From Paragonimus westermani (Eukaryota; Platyhelminthes; Trematoda; Plagiorchiida; Troglotrematidae): a stretch of DNA of 64,000 bases. The position numbers and the translations under genes are program-made. A model generated the notes under the pieces. The model was not told the DNA's origin. It worked only from the letters and a program-made list of their open reading frames with translations, and searched no databases. The stretch spans positions 1 to 64,000 of the forward strand of contig QNGE01000985.1 of assembly GCA_008508345.1 (NCBI GenBank). The letters are read 5' to 3'. Shown here one piece after another: positions 10,397 through 23,500 of this stretch. The first letter of the stretch is position 1. Every line of letters starts with the position of its first letter.

Positions 10397-10722
10397 TGAG
10401 GATTCTGTCGTGTTCCGCAGATAGTCTCGATGTCACGACCGAGATAATTCCAACGACAGATAAATAAATAAATAACTAAATTTGCTGAACTAAACGTTGA
10501 TTCCGCTGAATTCAAACTCTTCCAAAGATTTGTACGCCACTGACCCTGAACGCGAACAGTAAGCAGAACTCGCGAACTCGGAAGTGCAATATTTTAAATT
10601 AGTGATTATTCTGTGGATCGATTAATCTCGTTCAAACATCATGTGTACATGTGAGGTTGCAGAAGATGAGAAGGCATGAATAACAATAATATGAAGTAGA
10701 AAATAGTGTACAAAACGCTACA
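10397..10722 (-). repeat. 5' LTR of the gypsy element
   Basis: The right boundary is fixed by homology with positions 1-90, which ends at the same cgctaca. The left boundary at 10397 is inferred from the TG/CA rule and from the PBS candidate two bases further on. The resulting LTR is 326 bp and, on the minus strand, runs TGTAGCG to AATCCTCA. A taaa microsatellite lies inside it at about 10462-10477. No matching five-base target duplication can be checked because the other end of the element is missing. Confidence 0.75.
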
Positions 10723-13700
10723 CGTTGCACAATTGTTTTGAATTGCCCGGTAAAGTGTTTGCAGATTATCGTGATAACCATCTGGTACCTTTCAATTTGT
10801 TTCCAGGTGGCTGGTGCTAAACGAAATTCCAACAAATCCCTGATCATAGTTCGTTATAAAATTTTGGGTAAAAGAGATACTGCATCAAACGATACATTCG
10901 TCTACGTTAGCTGTTCCGAAATGAATAACCAGAAAGGTTCTGTCACACAAGACAGAAAACGATTAAATTGGAGCATCACGTGGATACAGATGAATCCTAC
11001 AGGAGTCGGTAGGCAAGATGAGAACGTATGGAAAGTTGAACAGATAGGTGAATCAAAACACAGAACATTGACAAAAGAGAAGTAGAATACAGAGAAAAAC
11101 TTGAAAAGCGTCCAGTGTGGTATAAGACGAAACAATATAAGACAAACCCAACATGGATGGTTCTGGTTAAATGAGATACGAGACGAAACTTCGAAAGAAA
11201 TAAACCGGCAGGAAAAAAGAATTCACTAAGAAATTGGGAATCAAATTTTATCTGTACTGGAAAGGGAAATTTGAAATTTATATGCTTAATTGACTCATAA
11301 ATAAAATGGCTTCATTGCAGTGAGGACGCTGTGAAATTTCGTCAGAAAATGTTAAGCGCATCAGTAGATAGAGAATAATATGGAGAAGAGCTGTCAGGAG
11401 AAATTGGGTGGTTCTCTCATCCGGTTTATCAGTAAATGGAGATTACTTGTGCTCACTATGATGTTTTGACGTATCGGACTTATTGTTTGTAAATCAAACG
11501 TGAATAGAAAGGCACCTCATGGTGGCACGGTGATGTGTCAACTCATGTTTAACGAAGTGTACGAGTCTCCATTCTGGGTCATTTGTTACACACGGTAGTC
11601 TTGTGACCGAGATCACAAGTAGCATTCATTGCTCAACTTGTGGAGTACAAGAGAGATGAAAATCCAAGAAATCAAACAACGGGGTCTGAAAATGGCTATC
11701 ACAAAGTGGATGAAGTTGAACTGGATCCAAATCGCGTCGAATGCACATGTTACTGCATGTCCAATAGAGTTCAATAGTGTGCTTGACCATCATTGACAAA
11801 CGAAGAATTGCGGGCAGCTGAGAAAATGGTGCATTCTCATCCAATTTCCCTTTGTCACACTGCCAAAATTTTGTTAACACTATGATGGCACAGTCCGATC
11901 TAACACACAAGTGCGCACGTTATGAATTAAGAAGATTCCCAAAAACATTAAAACGTCCTAACGCAAAAAAGTCATTCGCGTCGATGGTTTCCCATATGTG
12001 ACCCACGACAACCACTGCGGAAGAAAAAACAAATAGCCTCAGTAAAGGTCAAATTTTGAGTCTTGTGCATCAAATCTCTGCACATAACTCGTTACGTCTA
12101 CTCGGAGTATGAATAGATCTATGACATTTGCTTGACGTCCCCGTGGAGAATTTGTGAACGGACATTCCAGTCACATCCGCTCATGTACTCCTTTGGGTCG
12201 TGACTCTAGCTACACGCTTCAAACCATAACAACAAAGAAAAATGCTTCCGTCCCCTAAAGAGGAGGGCTTTCAACCTTCTCTCACAATTCTGTTAAGCAA
12301 GAATTACAAAGTGGTCCGCACACAAAGTGTACAGGGTGGTGATAGCTGGTCGTGAACTGCACTTTCCCTTAAAATGAAGCTCTTCCACTGCTTTTAAGTT
12401 CGCGTTATGTGAATTTCTACTCAAGCACATAAAACATCATTGTATTGCAACATACAGAGGGAGTCATCTTTAAAGTGGATATTCAAAAAACTATCTTTCT
12501 TTCATCTGTGCACGGTAATCTCACTCGAATGGTTGGTCATTTCTTCACCGCGCCCAATGCGCTCACATTTATCTAGAAGTTCTTTCCTCCGCCCAACAAG
12601 AAATGGCCGTTATTATCTTAGTTTATAAATATGTTTGGTGTGGATTAGGAAATAAACTTCATTCTCAGATCATATTATGCAAAATCTGCATTCGTATCGC
12701 GGCCCGTGAATGGTAACACTCGTTCCACTAAATTCAGAAGATTCGCGTTTTATGCGTCAAGTCTGTTGTACTCCCCAAGCCCATAGACCCTCATTCTTCG
12801 TCTTCTGGCTGTATTGATACTCACATTTTATGTTTTTGCACTGAGACTAATGATTCCACATCCGGCCAAATGGTTGAAAACCGTCGCCTTATTAGTTGGG
12901 CATTCTTCTAACAGTCGGTGTTTTCCTTATTTCAACTTAACGATTCAAGTTTACTCGTAAAACCTTGAAGCATTAAAGATCTCTCATTGCTAACATGTCC
13001 AATTCTTGTCACCCGCTATTTCTGATCTTCCATAAAGCGTATCCACATCTTACACAAGTCTAATTACATATATGTCGCGGTGGTCAACGGGCCACATAAC
13101 ACGTTTTAAAAAATCGGAACCATTCTATCTAATGATCTGTTTGAAATGTTATCACCAAATAGCTCGTGACTTCTAACAGAAGATCTTCTTTAGCATGCAG
13201 GAAACCATTTGTTGGACAATGTGCCAACATTTTCGGCAGCTTGCAAATTTTTCACAAAAATCTATGAAGACCGAATTGTTTTAAATTATTGAACACCACG
13301 TTAAATGGTCTGTAGACCATCAGCAGTTTTGCCTTGACCGGACCTTCACCAGTGAGTCTGTTACCAGTGGTAGGATAAAATTTCAATCCTTCTTTGACGT
13401 GACAACTGAAGGTTGACGAGGTTCACTTACGAATAAGAAAATAAACTTCATTTGGAGCAAAACAGGCACAAAAGTACATCCTGCTCAAATAGTTTATCAT
13501 GGTCAGGTTCCTAGATCGAATCCAGCTAAGGTTTTTCTGGTCTTTGACACGTGTAGAATTGCACCCAAATACCAGTGTACGCAAATACAGTAAGCAATCG
13601 CAGTTCAGGGTGTGGAGTCTTCACCTGTGCTGTACGACGTCCAGCTAAGAAGTATAGTTATGAACGCCAACCGCAGACAATGTCATTAGATTTCAGTTTG

Positions 13701-14278
13701 GAACACACTTCGACAACGAGTTCATAGGAGAAAATCTTTTGGTGTTGACCAGCATAACCGGCCGTACAACTGAATCGTATATGAGACTGAAGTCCTATTA
13801 CAGTTCAGTAAAACAATCGCACACAAATGTATAGAACCAATCTAGTGATTGTTGCTTACTTAAATGTTAATAGGAGCATGTATCCATAGAATCAGCGAGA
13901 CGTTAAAATTAGATGCACTAACACGTAGACACTGTGATACTGGATGACGTATAGTCCCCAAAATATTCACAACTTCCAAACTACTTACAAAAGTATTATG
14001 AGTGCACCTAACATCTGGGGCACAGTCTATCTACGTTGCACTAAAATGTCCGACAATTTTTAGCGAGCAAAGCAACAAGTTCGTCATTGCTATTTCATAT
14101 TTACTCGAAATCTGGCTGACTGAATTTCAAAAATATCATACGCTCGAAGTTCAGTAAACAGCGTTTGGTTGTCCCCCAGTTATGTCGTGGGACGTCACCG
14201 TAAATTGAACTGCGTAAAGTGGGTCATTTCACAGGCCATTTACAGTTAGTCGAATACAGTTTTCTATTCCATAAATTG
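10723..14278. other. Region without a supported gene
   Basis: The longest frame is 10738-11085 on the plus strand (115 codons, with a hydrophobic start followed by a charged part). It lies immediately beside the LTR and matches no family that I recognise; I treat it as chance. A splice-acceptor-like tttccag falls inside it. Nothing else is supported. Confidence 0.5.
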
Positions 14279-14513
14279 CCTTACTCTCACTTGCAGCTCG
14301 TTTGTGTTGTTTGCAAGGTGTAGGCACCTTGATGCTGAATGTTTGAATAGGGACGTAGTCATTTTCAGTAGTTAGGTCCCTTCCCGTCCCCTTCTTTTTT
14401 CCTTCTCTCCTATATATATAGGCTTTGCTTTATCTTCATGGTTGTGTGGCAGTTAAGCATTGGTGTGAACCACTGATGTATTGCTGTCTATGATGATGAG
14501 GATGAGGATGATT
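14279..14513 (+). mobile_element. LINE 3'-UTR fragment (copy 1)
   Basis: This 235-bp stretch is about 90% identical by eye to 60826-61056, which there follows the C-terminal coding part of a LINE. It starts at gccttactctcac, contains a pyrimidine block (cccttcccgtccccttc) and ends in tgatgatgaggatgaggatg, a GAT-type repeat. Here no coding sequence remains upstream, so the copy is strongly 5'-truncated, as expected from target-primed reverse transcription. Confidence 0.85.
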
Positions 14514-17500
14514 CCATAAATCCTTCATGGTAGGAACACGTAATTGATCGGGACAGATCTGAACAGCATAAGAGAGAAGAAGAGAAGTGACCGCTGTTCT
14601 GACAAGCAGTACGGCAGCTGGTGTGAGTGGAATCTGTGGAAATGACTACAGTGGACATGACGACAGTGTGAGAACGTGACAAATTAAACACAAGGCCAAC
14701 AAGCCACCTGCGCAGGTGACCAGTAAGAAATGTGCTTGCGTGACGGTTGGGATGACGTACGGTGTGGGAAATTACCGGCGATAAAACCTACCCCAAACCT
14801 CGGGCTGTCAACCCTGTTTTTTTTTACCACGCCTGATTCTGCCTGAGCAGCGTAAAGGCACGCGCAATCAGTGAACCCATCTGCACCAGCCGAGATTGAC
14901 AGAAGCCAGGAAACGTCACAACGACCGTTAAATTTTGTGTACTACTGGCAAAAAACACCGAATATTGACTCTCACGCATTTTAAGTGTAAAACATTGGAT
15001 GTCGAGGCAGACGGTGACGAAATAGTCAAGTCACGGAGGGCCCACGCAAAATGGCTAGATGCGATCAGAGCCTCAGCGCGATAAAACAACTGTATCTAGA
15101 TGGTGGTGTTTAAGCTTGTATTCGGTGAGTTAGAAATGTTTGAGAAAAATAGAAAAATTGTTATTAGCAAGTTGTAATTGAAAGGTGGATGTTAACAGTT
15201 TTCAGGCAATCATTTCGGAATGAATGTTTCCGCTAAACCGGAAACGTGTAAAACAGATTTATCAGACTTCCGGCGGCTCCGAACGATTCATTGTGAAACA
15301 CCGAACACCGTTGGTGAACAAATCTACCGTTTCCGTGATGACGTTTCATTTGAAAGACCTTTCCTGTGGTATCCGTTGTCACACTTCCACCGTGAACTGA
15401 GTGTAGAATTTTTCAAAATCCATTGAATGATCTGTTATAGACTGTGTGCATTAGATTTGGAAAAAATTAACGGGTAACGTTGATGTTGCTCTCCTATGGT
15501 CGATTCACACAGACCACTGACGCTAGCTACAAATTCAAGCATCACGTTTCTCACATACTGTGTGGCACACGCTTACATGTATTTCGAAGTGTCATCACCA
15601 CAGTCATTTGTTGAAACACTTGTAGCAAACTGGTTATTCATAATTCGACCAACATTAGCTTAGTGCTAAATCAAACCCTATCCTGAACGTCTTGTATGAA
15701 ACTGTGGAGATGACATCATCAGCACGGGACTTAAAGAGAGAAGTTGCTGTATACTGTCGTGACGCCACTCCGATTGTCCCAGCAATCTGCTTACCAGAAC
15801 AAGCTCGAAGTTTTGCTGATACCATCAAGTAACTAGCTGTTTGAATAGGCTTGTCTAGTGTATGCAGTTCCATGGCTGATCGACACTGTTTTTTAGGTCT
15901 GTCTCACTTATTATACACTTTGTTAAGTTATACATTCCTTTAGAACCCTATTAGTGCAATCAACATCTCTACATATAGATAGCCTGTGAAACGGGAAACG
16001 TGGGTTACACTTTAGGGTTCCATTCCCTTCACGGAAACAAGAATTGCCTGTAAAATTCTGGGCTGGTTTGCTTTTGCTCAGCCTGGTTTAGTTAGTTAAG
16101 AGGAATAATTGTGCAGCAATCCGTTGAACAAGTTTCATTGTGTTAATCAACTGATAGGTTGTCAGTGTACCTGTGGCTACTGAAGATTGTTTATACTACG
16201 TGTTTGTTTCAAACAAAGTTAAACTTTTGAAACTACCCACAGTCGTACGCTGCCGATGGCACCCATCGGTTTTGTCTGTCTGATAGCGACAGAAAGTGTT
16301 ACGAGAAGCAGGAAGTAACGGACTACTCCTTTAATTGGACATCCCAAGAAATGCAATTAAATCACCAGGCAAGTACGCCTCAGTATAAAGCTAACCCTTA
16401 GTTGTTAACTGGTCATTTTTTAAAATAATCACTGTTGCTATCTACGATGGAATGGACAGGAAACCTCTTCGAGCTTTATCACTGAAAGTAAATTTGTCTT
16501 GTCCAAAGCTGCTGTATTTGATATTCATTTTGCGGACTCATTTAATCTGCTGATTGTTGTTCATCCAGGCACTGAATCTTACATAAATATTAACTCAGTT
16601 CTAATGCCGGTCCCGTGCGCACAATTCAGCAGTTAGACAACCGTTCACACAGGACCGGATATGTGTGCGTTATTGAAAATATCCGATTATTCGTAAGGAA
16701 TTATACTAAACCTCTGCAGGTAATATTCGATAATCCAATCAGCTATAAATGCTCAGCAATTCAAACAAACTTGATTCCGGCGGTATGGTTAATAAGACTA
16801 TGTAGCAAGTCAGGGAAAATTTCGAAAAACATGATCCAGCAGATTGGACTGTATACGGCACTATTGAAAATAAATCCAAAATCTCTTGCGCTGCAGATTA
16901 CAGAGCAAAATAACAATCACAACGTGAAATGGTCACGAAATGACCGAGTGAAATTAGTTTACCAAAGTAGTCAGGTATAGATGAAGATGAGAATCAATCA
17001 AATATTATCAAGTTTTAAGTTTTCGTAAGTATACAATGATAGTTATAAAGCACATATATTCTGTGTATTGTAAGGGTACATAACTGTTCATTACATACAA
17101 TAAATTCTTTACCGAACATTCACAAGCAAAACAAACACGTTTCGATCAATTCAACATGCGCTAAACACAGAAAGGCAGACGCACAAGATAGCCGTTAGGA
17201 AATTTGTCAGACTAGTTGTAAAAAACGGTCGTTCAAACTAACAAACCCACCTGTTTTTGTTACACACTGATATGCCATTTTTTCAACGAAGATCAAAGAT
17301 GTAACATTTCGGTAATAAAAGAGTATTTTGAACAAAATTTTTGAATGATTCAATTAGTGTTGAGGCATGTCTTGTTTGGTGGAATATTTATTCACCTAAA
17401 CTGTAACTCACCTAGAATAGCCGAGGACAATACACCGTTATGATCGGTCTTAGTTATTTGAAGGGTTAATCTAGATATGCACTGCAGAAGACTGGTCAGT

Positions 17501-20500
17501 GGACAGGTTGGCAACCGTTAAAACAATGGTGACAGAAACAGTCAACAAGACGACTGAATTTGATGGTGCTATCCCATTATTCATTATCACAAAGGCTGAA
17601 TTGTTTATGCTGATTTTGCTGCAGTGCTTGAAATGTTTCGTTCAATCGTTGGTAATCAGAGCGTTCTGGTTATTATGGTCCCTCATACGCAGTTGTGAAT
17701 CAAGGTTCGCTTAACATTTTCCCCGTAGCTGCACCCATTTAGGGCTGTGCCATTGTGCAACGTTTGTTCATATAGGACCCATGAACTAGGTCATATCCGG
17801 CAAGTATTTGACCCTAGATGTTTGCATATGCCTGCTATCAGTAAGATCCTGATGTATTTTTTAAGTAAGTTTCTATTAAGAAAAGCATTCCTTAATATCA
17901 CTGCGTTTTTCCGTTAGGTGAACGATTAGATAAATAACACAACTGACCACCTTCCGAAGTCACAATTCACATCTATCTACCCATTTAGATCTTACTCGTC
18001 TATAGGCTTTTTACTGAAATTATTAATGCTTACGACAAATAGTGACCGCACAAATTGTCAGCCACCTTACCTAAGTAGTTCACCTGTTTTTTCACGTGAC
18101 GTATAATAAATATGCGTTACCATTTCATTTGTTGCTGTAAGAATGCATTCTGATGATTTTTGCAAAATTTTTGCCAGGTCAAGTGACTAGACGTGCCAGA
18201 AAAATATGCTTTCAGGTCAAACAATATAAGTGTAACCAGCAGGAACACTTTTCAAAAGTGAAAACGCTCTTCTACGGATTGTTTATGAAGGTTTTGGAGT
18301 TCACGGAACGTAATGTCCTGATTAGGTGTTCAAGCATCGTAGTTGACCCTTTGCAAGCCATCGTCTCACGTGAGTTAAATAGTATTACGGACTTGCTTGT
18401 AGAATGGGCGCTTGGATTGTGCTATTGTGCTGTCATGAGTGGACTGAACGGAATCCCGTTCGACTGCTCATCTTTATCCAGCTTGTTCTAACAACTTCAT
18501 AACCTGACGGATTCCATCGCAGATATAATGCAGGCATGCACAACCTCAACAAACAAGTTTCAACTTTTCACTGTTTTCCATAGCCAGACAGTTTGGATTA
18601 TGCTGAAACATGCACTTAATACAACTGACGGGGTCCCACCTTACTTTTAACTCATTTCTTGTTTGCGAAAGACGCGGCGACAGTTAAGCAATTACTCACT
18701 ATATTTTTTCCGTTACTGGAATCCCACTTTCTGCCTAATTCCAAACATTCAGAATTTTATGCCTACTTCACGATACAAATTTAAATTAGTTTGATCTCCA
18801 AATTCCTCATAATCTCACTGCATTCATCAGATTTGGTGTTTTCTGATGAAGTGACATAGACTTGTACAAAGTTCATACTCTGTGCAGGCGTGCTACTGTT
18901 AGCCGGACGGAAACAGAAAGATCATCGTGACTTTATCACCGTATGCAAGAGTTACAAACCGTCTACATTCGACTTTATCCACTAGTTTCCAGCTGGTCGA
19001 AGTATATTCAGTGCACATGGATCTTCTGACAAAAGAAGATGGAATTTTTGAAGAGAGAAATATAACAACTTTAACATCCACGCACACATTGAGACCAAAT
19101 GTTGGGCTTGGGGTTAGCTGTTGCCAAAACTCAGAAGAAATAGTGATATGCTGTGTCTAATACAGCTTTTCTCAACTTCAGTTGTAGTAAATTCTTATTA
19201 GGCACTTCTACTGGATGCCTGTTCATCGACTAGAGTGGGTATATATGTGAGTACGCGGACAAAAGGGTTCCGAGAACTGACGGATCATATCGGATCTCAA
19301 TGAGATTACTGGACCGTATCATTCACATCTGCTGAAAGCCTTTCCGAAGAGATCTCAAACTTAGAATGTGACCTGAGTAGGTTTCACTGGAATAGGAGGA
19401 CAGTTCCCGCTATAGTCGAGTAATTTTCTAGGAAGTTTTGGGATGGGAATGCAAGAGCATAGAGATAAATAAAACAGTATCTAAATTACTGCTTTACAAC
19501 CGCTTAGTTTTTGTGGACATCAACGGGAAGGAAAGGAGAATTGTTCATTGCGTTGCTGTTATGTGATGAACACATTTTGAAGTGTCAACGAAAAATAACT
19601 AACCTTCTATCATTCACAAATCGTCAAGTTCATGTAGTTCATAAACTGACGCCACTAACACTCTCAATCAGACACAGTAGATTCTACTACCACTGGGGCA
19701 CAGTGGTAGATTTATAAAACCCTCTCTGGATTTCATGTTTAGTTTTCGGTTTGATCAAAGACACGTGTATCATAGAAAAACAATTGTTAGTGTTCACCAA
19801 CGAAACGCGGATCTCGCAATTACCTGTCAAATGGAGTGAGTATGAAGTTACATTCATCTTTGCATTAATAGTTTTGGGCACATCATAAAAGCGAGCTTTC
19901 GTTGAGGGAAAATACACGAAAGTGAGAAGAAATTACTGTTAACATTAAACATTCGCATGCTCGACATTCTTTCATAATGATACAAACCACAACAAGAAGA
20001 CGATCGTGAAATCGATGCGGAAATTCTGTTTCCAGCTTACGAAAGATGACAGAAGCTAGAAAAGTGAAACGAATAATTTCTCTCTACAATATTGACTTGA
20101 TCTTTGTGATTTAACATATCTTCACCTAGAAAATTAGGCGACCGATTGTTATCATCGAAAATGGCGAACAGTGTACCATACGACACCTCTGCGTTTTTCA
20201 TGCTATCTTGTACTTAAAATAAATCAGGCCGTACGACGCGGAAATAATGATTTGGCACCTAAACCGCGCCACCAACAAGGACTAGTATTGTGCCAAATAT
20301 GAGCTCCATTTGTGAAATGATTCGTGCGTACAATGTGGTGAACATCGTGTAACCGTCAGTAATAAGTGGAACTTTGGACATACACATTGATTAGATTCAG
20401 TTAGTGAATCAATTTGGTTTATCATCTGTCAAATTCTTCCCATATCCACTTACATATTCTTCGGATAAACCATCCAAGTGAGCCCATAATTACAGACAGT

Positions 20501-23500
20501 TGCTCCGACTAACTAGAGTACCTCAATCCTCGAATTTTCGTCATACGTAAACAGAAGGACTGTCAATTTTATTGTAGTAAAATGGAACATTTTACTTGCT
20601 GGTAAATTGCTGTCAACTATTCAACTCTGCTAGGCTAAGAGAGCTCATGGAAAATGAAACAGTGTAACACCTGGAAGGGTGCTCGCTACAATGGTGTTCG
20701 AACTCACAACGTAGATCGTTGTCTTTATCACAAGTAGTGATCCAGTAAAAGCCTTTACCAAAACGTTCGGCGTTTGCCTGAAACGGGCTTGCAATGTGAC
20801 ATAGCCAGTGTCTTTTGACTCATTATAAATTCATCCACAAAACAGCATTTTAGGTATTGTGTTCATCAGCTTCCTTTTAACTGAAGGCAAGTCCACATGT
20901 CTAAAATAAAACATTCTAAACTATAGAAACATGATTGGAATTCGGTATAGTAGTCAGTGGATGGCAATCCAGAAGCACAAATCCCCGCATCTTCTGTGGG
21001 AAGTCATTAGTCGACTGTAAAAGTCAAATGTGAAAAAGTCAAATATTCTTTGAAGCATATTCTTATCGGTTTTCAGTAAACATGATTACAAGTAACTGAT
21101 CGTGTTTGATTGCTATGGTTCTGGCTACACGTGATAATCACGATCCAGATCGATCGATTCTGTCAAGAACCATTGATTCCGTTTACATCTCACCTTTACG
21201 GCTAACTAATCTATGAAATTAATGTACATTGGTTATTTGTTGCAGAATCATGAGATTGTATTGGTTCAGACAAATCGGAGACGCCGTTTACTGAAAACAT
21301 GTTTGACTACTGAGGTGACTGCTCCATCGATCGACACATTCGACGAATCGCCCTTGTTACGAACAGTAGGCAGCGCTCTACATGTCGTTTAGTAGAATGA
21401 AGTGTTTTAATTAGCTAAGCAGTAAAGGCTGTGATGGTATACTGATGTAATCAAACTGCCCGCAGTCAGTTGATCCAACAATACACATTTTGTTGTTTTT
21501 GGCCAATTTGTCGATTAAATGATTGATATATTGCGGTTCTTGATTTGTGCGCAACGATCAGCTACAAATTCAACAAAATTAGTGTCAAGATTACTGAGTG
21601 GATTTAAAATATTGCAATTGTCAAGTTACCGGGCCCTGTTCGAACTCATGTCACAAACTTAGTTTTGCGTTGTAAGTGACAATTAATTTGTGATGTTGTA
21701 ATGCCGCCTGAAAAGACTGCACAAGTTTCTATCATTTAAGTCGAGCTGTGATATACATTAGGTTAAAGCGTTAGGATTTCCATAAAGATTGTGCCCATTA
21801 AACAGTGGCCAACTAACCAGCTGATATTGGTCAGTCGTACCACTGTTTATTCAAGGATTTTGCCTGGTTACAGTTTTACGACTTCCCCAACTACTGGCAC
21901 AAGTGTTTTACTGGTTAGCTCCATTTGACGGAATAAACACGTGACTCGAACCAATCAATACTAAGCTCGGACCAATGTAACTAATTCAATTAGGTGATAA
22001 AACCCGTATTTCATAACACAAAATAACTGGTAGTTGCTAATCTTCGTCCACACATTTCATAATTTAAAAATAAATTTGTCATCACGATAGTGACAGTGAA
22101 CTGAGACAGTGTTAAAGTATGTTGGTGGCCGGAAAGTGACTAACTTTATGCTGGCGACTGCCGTTAGCGTACATCCCGAAACTCACCATGAACGACTCTG
22201 TCTAGCTTTACCTTATAGGATCTTCCGGATTCATCGGTAGAAAGTCTTGGAGCAAATCTTCAGCTAGTAATATCTTTTCCAAGCAAGTTGAAAATTGAAG
22301 CAATCGGACGTGAGATGTTCGGTGCAGCCACATATCGTAAGATCTCAGACCTTAATATCTACTGATAAACTACTTGGGTGTGATAGCGAGGCAACTGCCG
22401 CAACGCCCAAACACCTTACTTAATTACATCGATCGGACCCTCATTACACAGGGGAATGTAGCCGACAATGAAAGAACTAATAGAAGACTGTTCAACTACA
22501 CCCGGTTGACATAGGCGCTGATGCGCCAACTTTAAGCATAGTGTTAGGAAGGAAGGTTACAATCAAAAGATCATGGTTGCAGTTAAGTTGGAGTGAAAAC
22601 GGAACGCGCACTTGATTAACGATATATGAATAGTTTAGAATTACCAAAGGTGACCTCACTATAAGCTCCTTCGAATTCATTTAACTGTATATACGGTTAC
22701 ACAGACTAAGCGAGACGTACAGATTTTCCAACTGGGTGTTTACAACCGACAGCCTATGTTTTACAAACAAGTGCTTCATCTTGGTTGGGAATTAGAAAGT
22801 AGAAAAGTAATGACACAAGAGAAATCGTAAAGGTTTACAGGATAGCATTAGCAAACTAACAGCCAATTTGTGCATACCTATTCTAGAATCTTTATTAGTG
22901 ACAAGAGTCTGCAAGATTTGTAGCAGTGACCACACCAGTTGATACGGTTATAGTCTAGTTTTGAAATAGCTATGAAACATGCCATTACAAAATCCTTACG
23001 TTATGTCCAAAATCCTAATCCACCCACACCTGGAGACAAAATCATAGGTTTGTGGCTGGTACTCCAAAAGTGATTTTGTGCCTACTGGAAATGTTGGCAA
23101 GTGGTCTGGTGGATGAGTTTCGGGGTTAAGGAGAGGTCGGTTACAGCTGATCAGTTTAAAACATATGGCAAGCACATTAGTGCAAATGTAGCCGTACTTC
23201 AATTACTGACGGTCAGCTAACAAATCTGCTTTCAGGCAAAAAAAAGTAGAGGAATACAAAAATATTTTCGAGTGCAAAACGAGCACTTTAAAAATGAGAG
23301 TCCATAGAACGGTGGAAAAGATCTTTCCGTTTTGGAACTCACCCTCAATGTCCAAGTCTGAGATCAAACCCATCACTTCTGAAATCCAACCGTACTCATC
23401 CAAGTTTTCAGTTCATGACTAACTCGGTTTCCAAAGTTTACTAGATGGACCTGTCCATAACTCTGTTAATTACACGTATTCAAAGCACTTGAATACTTGT

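Larger units (their letters stand above)
6277..10722 (-). mobile_element. Ty3/gypsy retrotransposon, CsRn1-like, decayed and lacking its 3' LTR
   Basis: In minus-strand order the element has a 5' LTR (10397-10722), a primer-binding-site candidate, gag, protease, RT, RNase H, integrase and a C-terminal integrase tail ending at 6277. This is the usual Ty3/gypsy order, with integrase after RNase H. The Gag knuckle is CHCC rather than CCHC, which together with the protease and RT motifs places it near CsRn1, first described from Clonorchis. The reading frame is broken by shifts near 9920-9940, 7325 and 6765 and by stops at 8798-8800, 8036-8038 and in RNase H, so it cannot make a full polyprotein. 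No polypurine tract or LTR follows pol, so the 3' end is missing or was replaced. Confidence 0.93.

Noticed and set aside
1..10722. A single 10.7-kb gypsy element with an extra ORF between pol and the LTR at 1-90
   Set aside because: There is no polypurine tract beside the LTR at 90 and the 6 kb between contains unrelated sequence and an inserted palindrome, so two separate insertions are more likely. Not excluded.
16615..16980. 121-codon plus-strand ORF
   Set aside because: Opens at GTG in a eukaryotic sequence and has no motif; within the number of such frames expected by chance.
20680..20760. Second tRNA-like sequence (gagttcgaacac on minus)
   Set aside because: The T-arm does not pair and no A box is evident.
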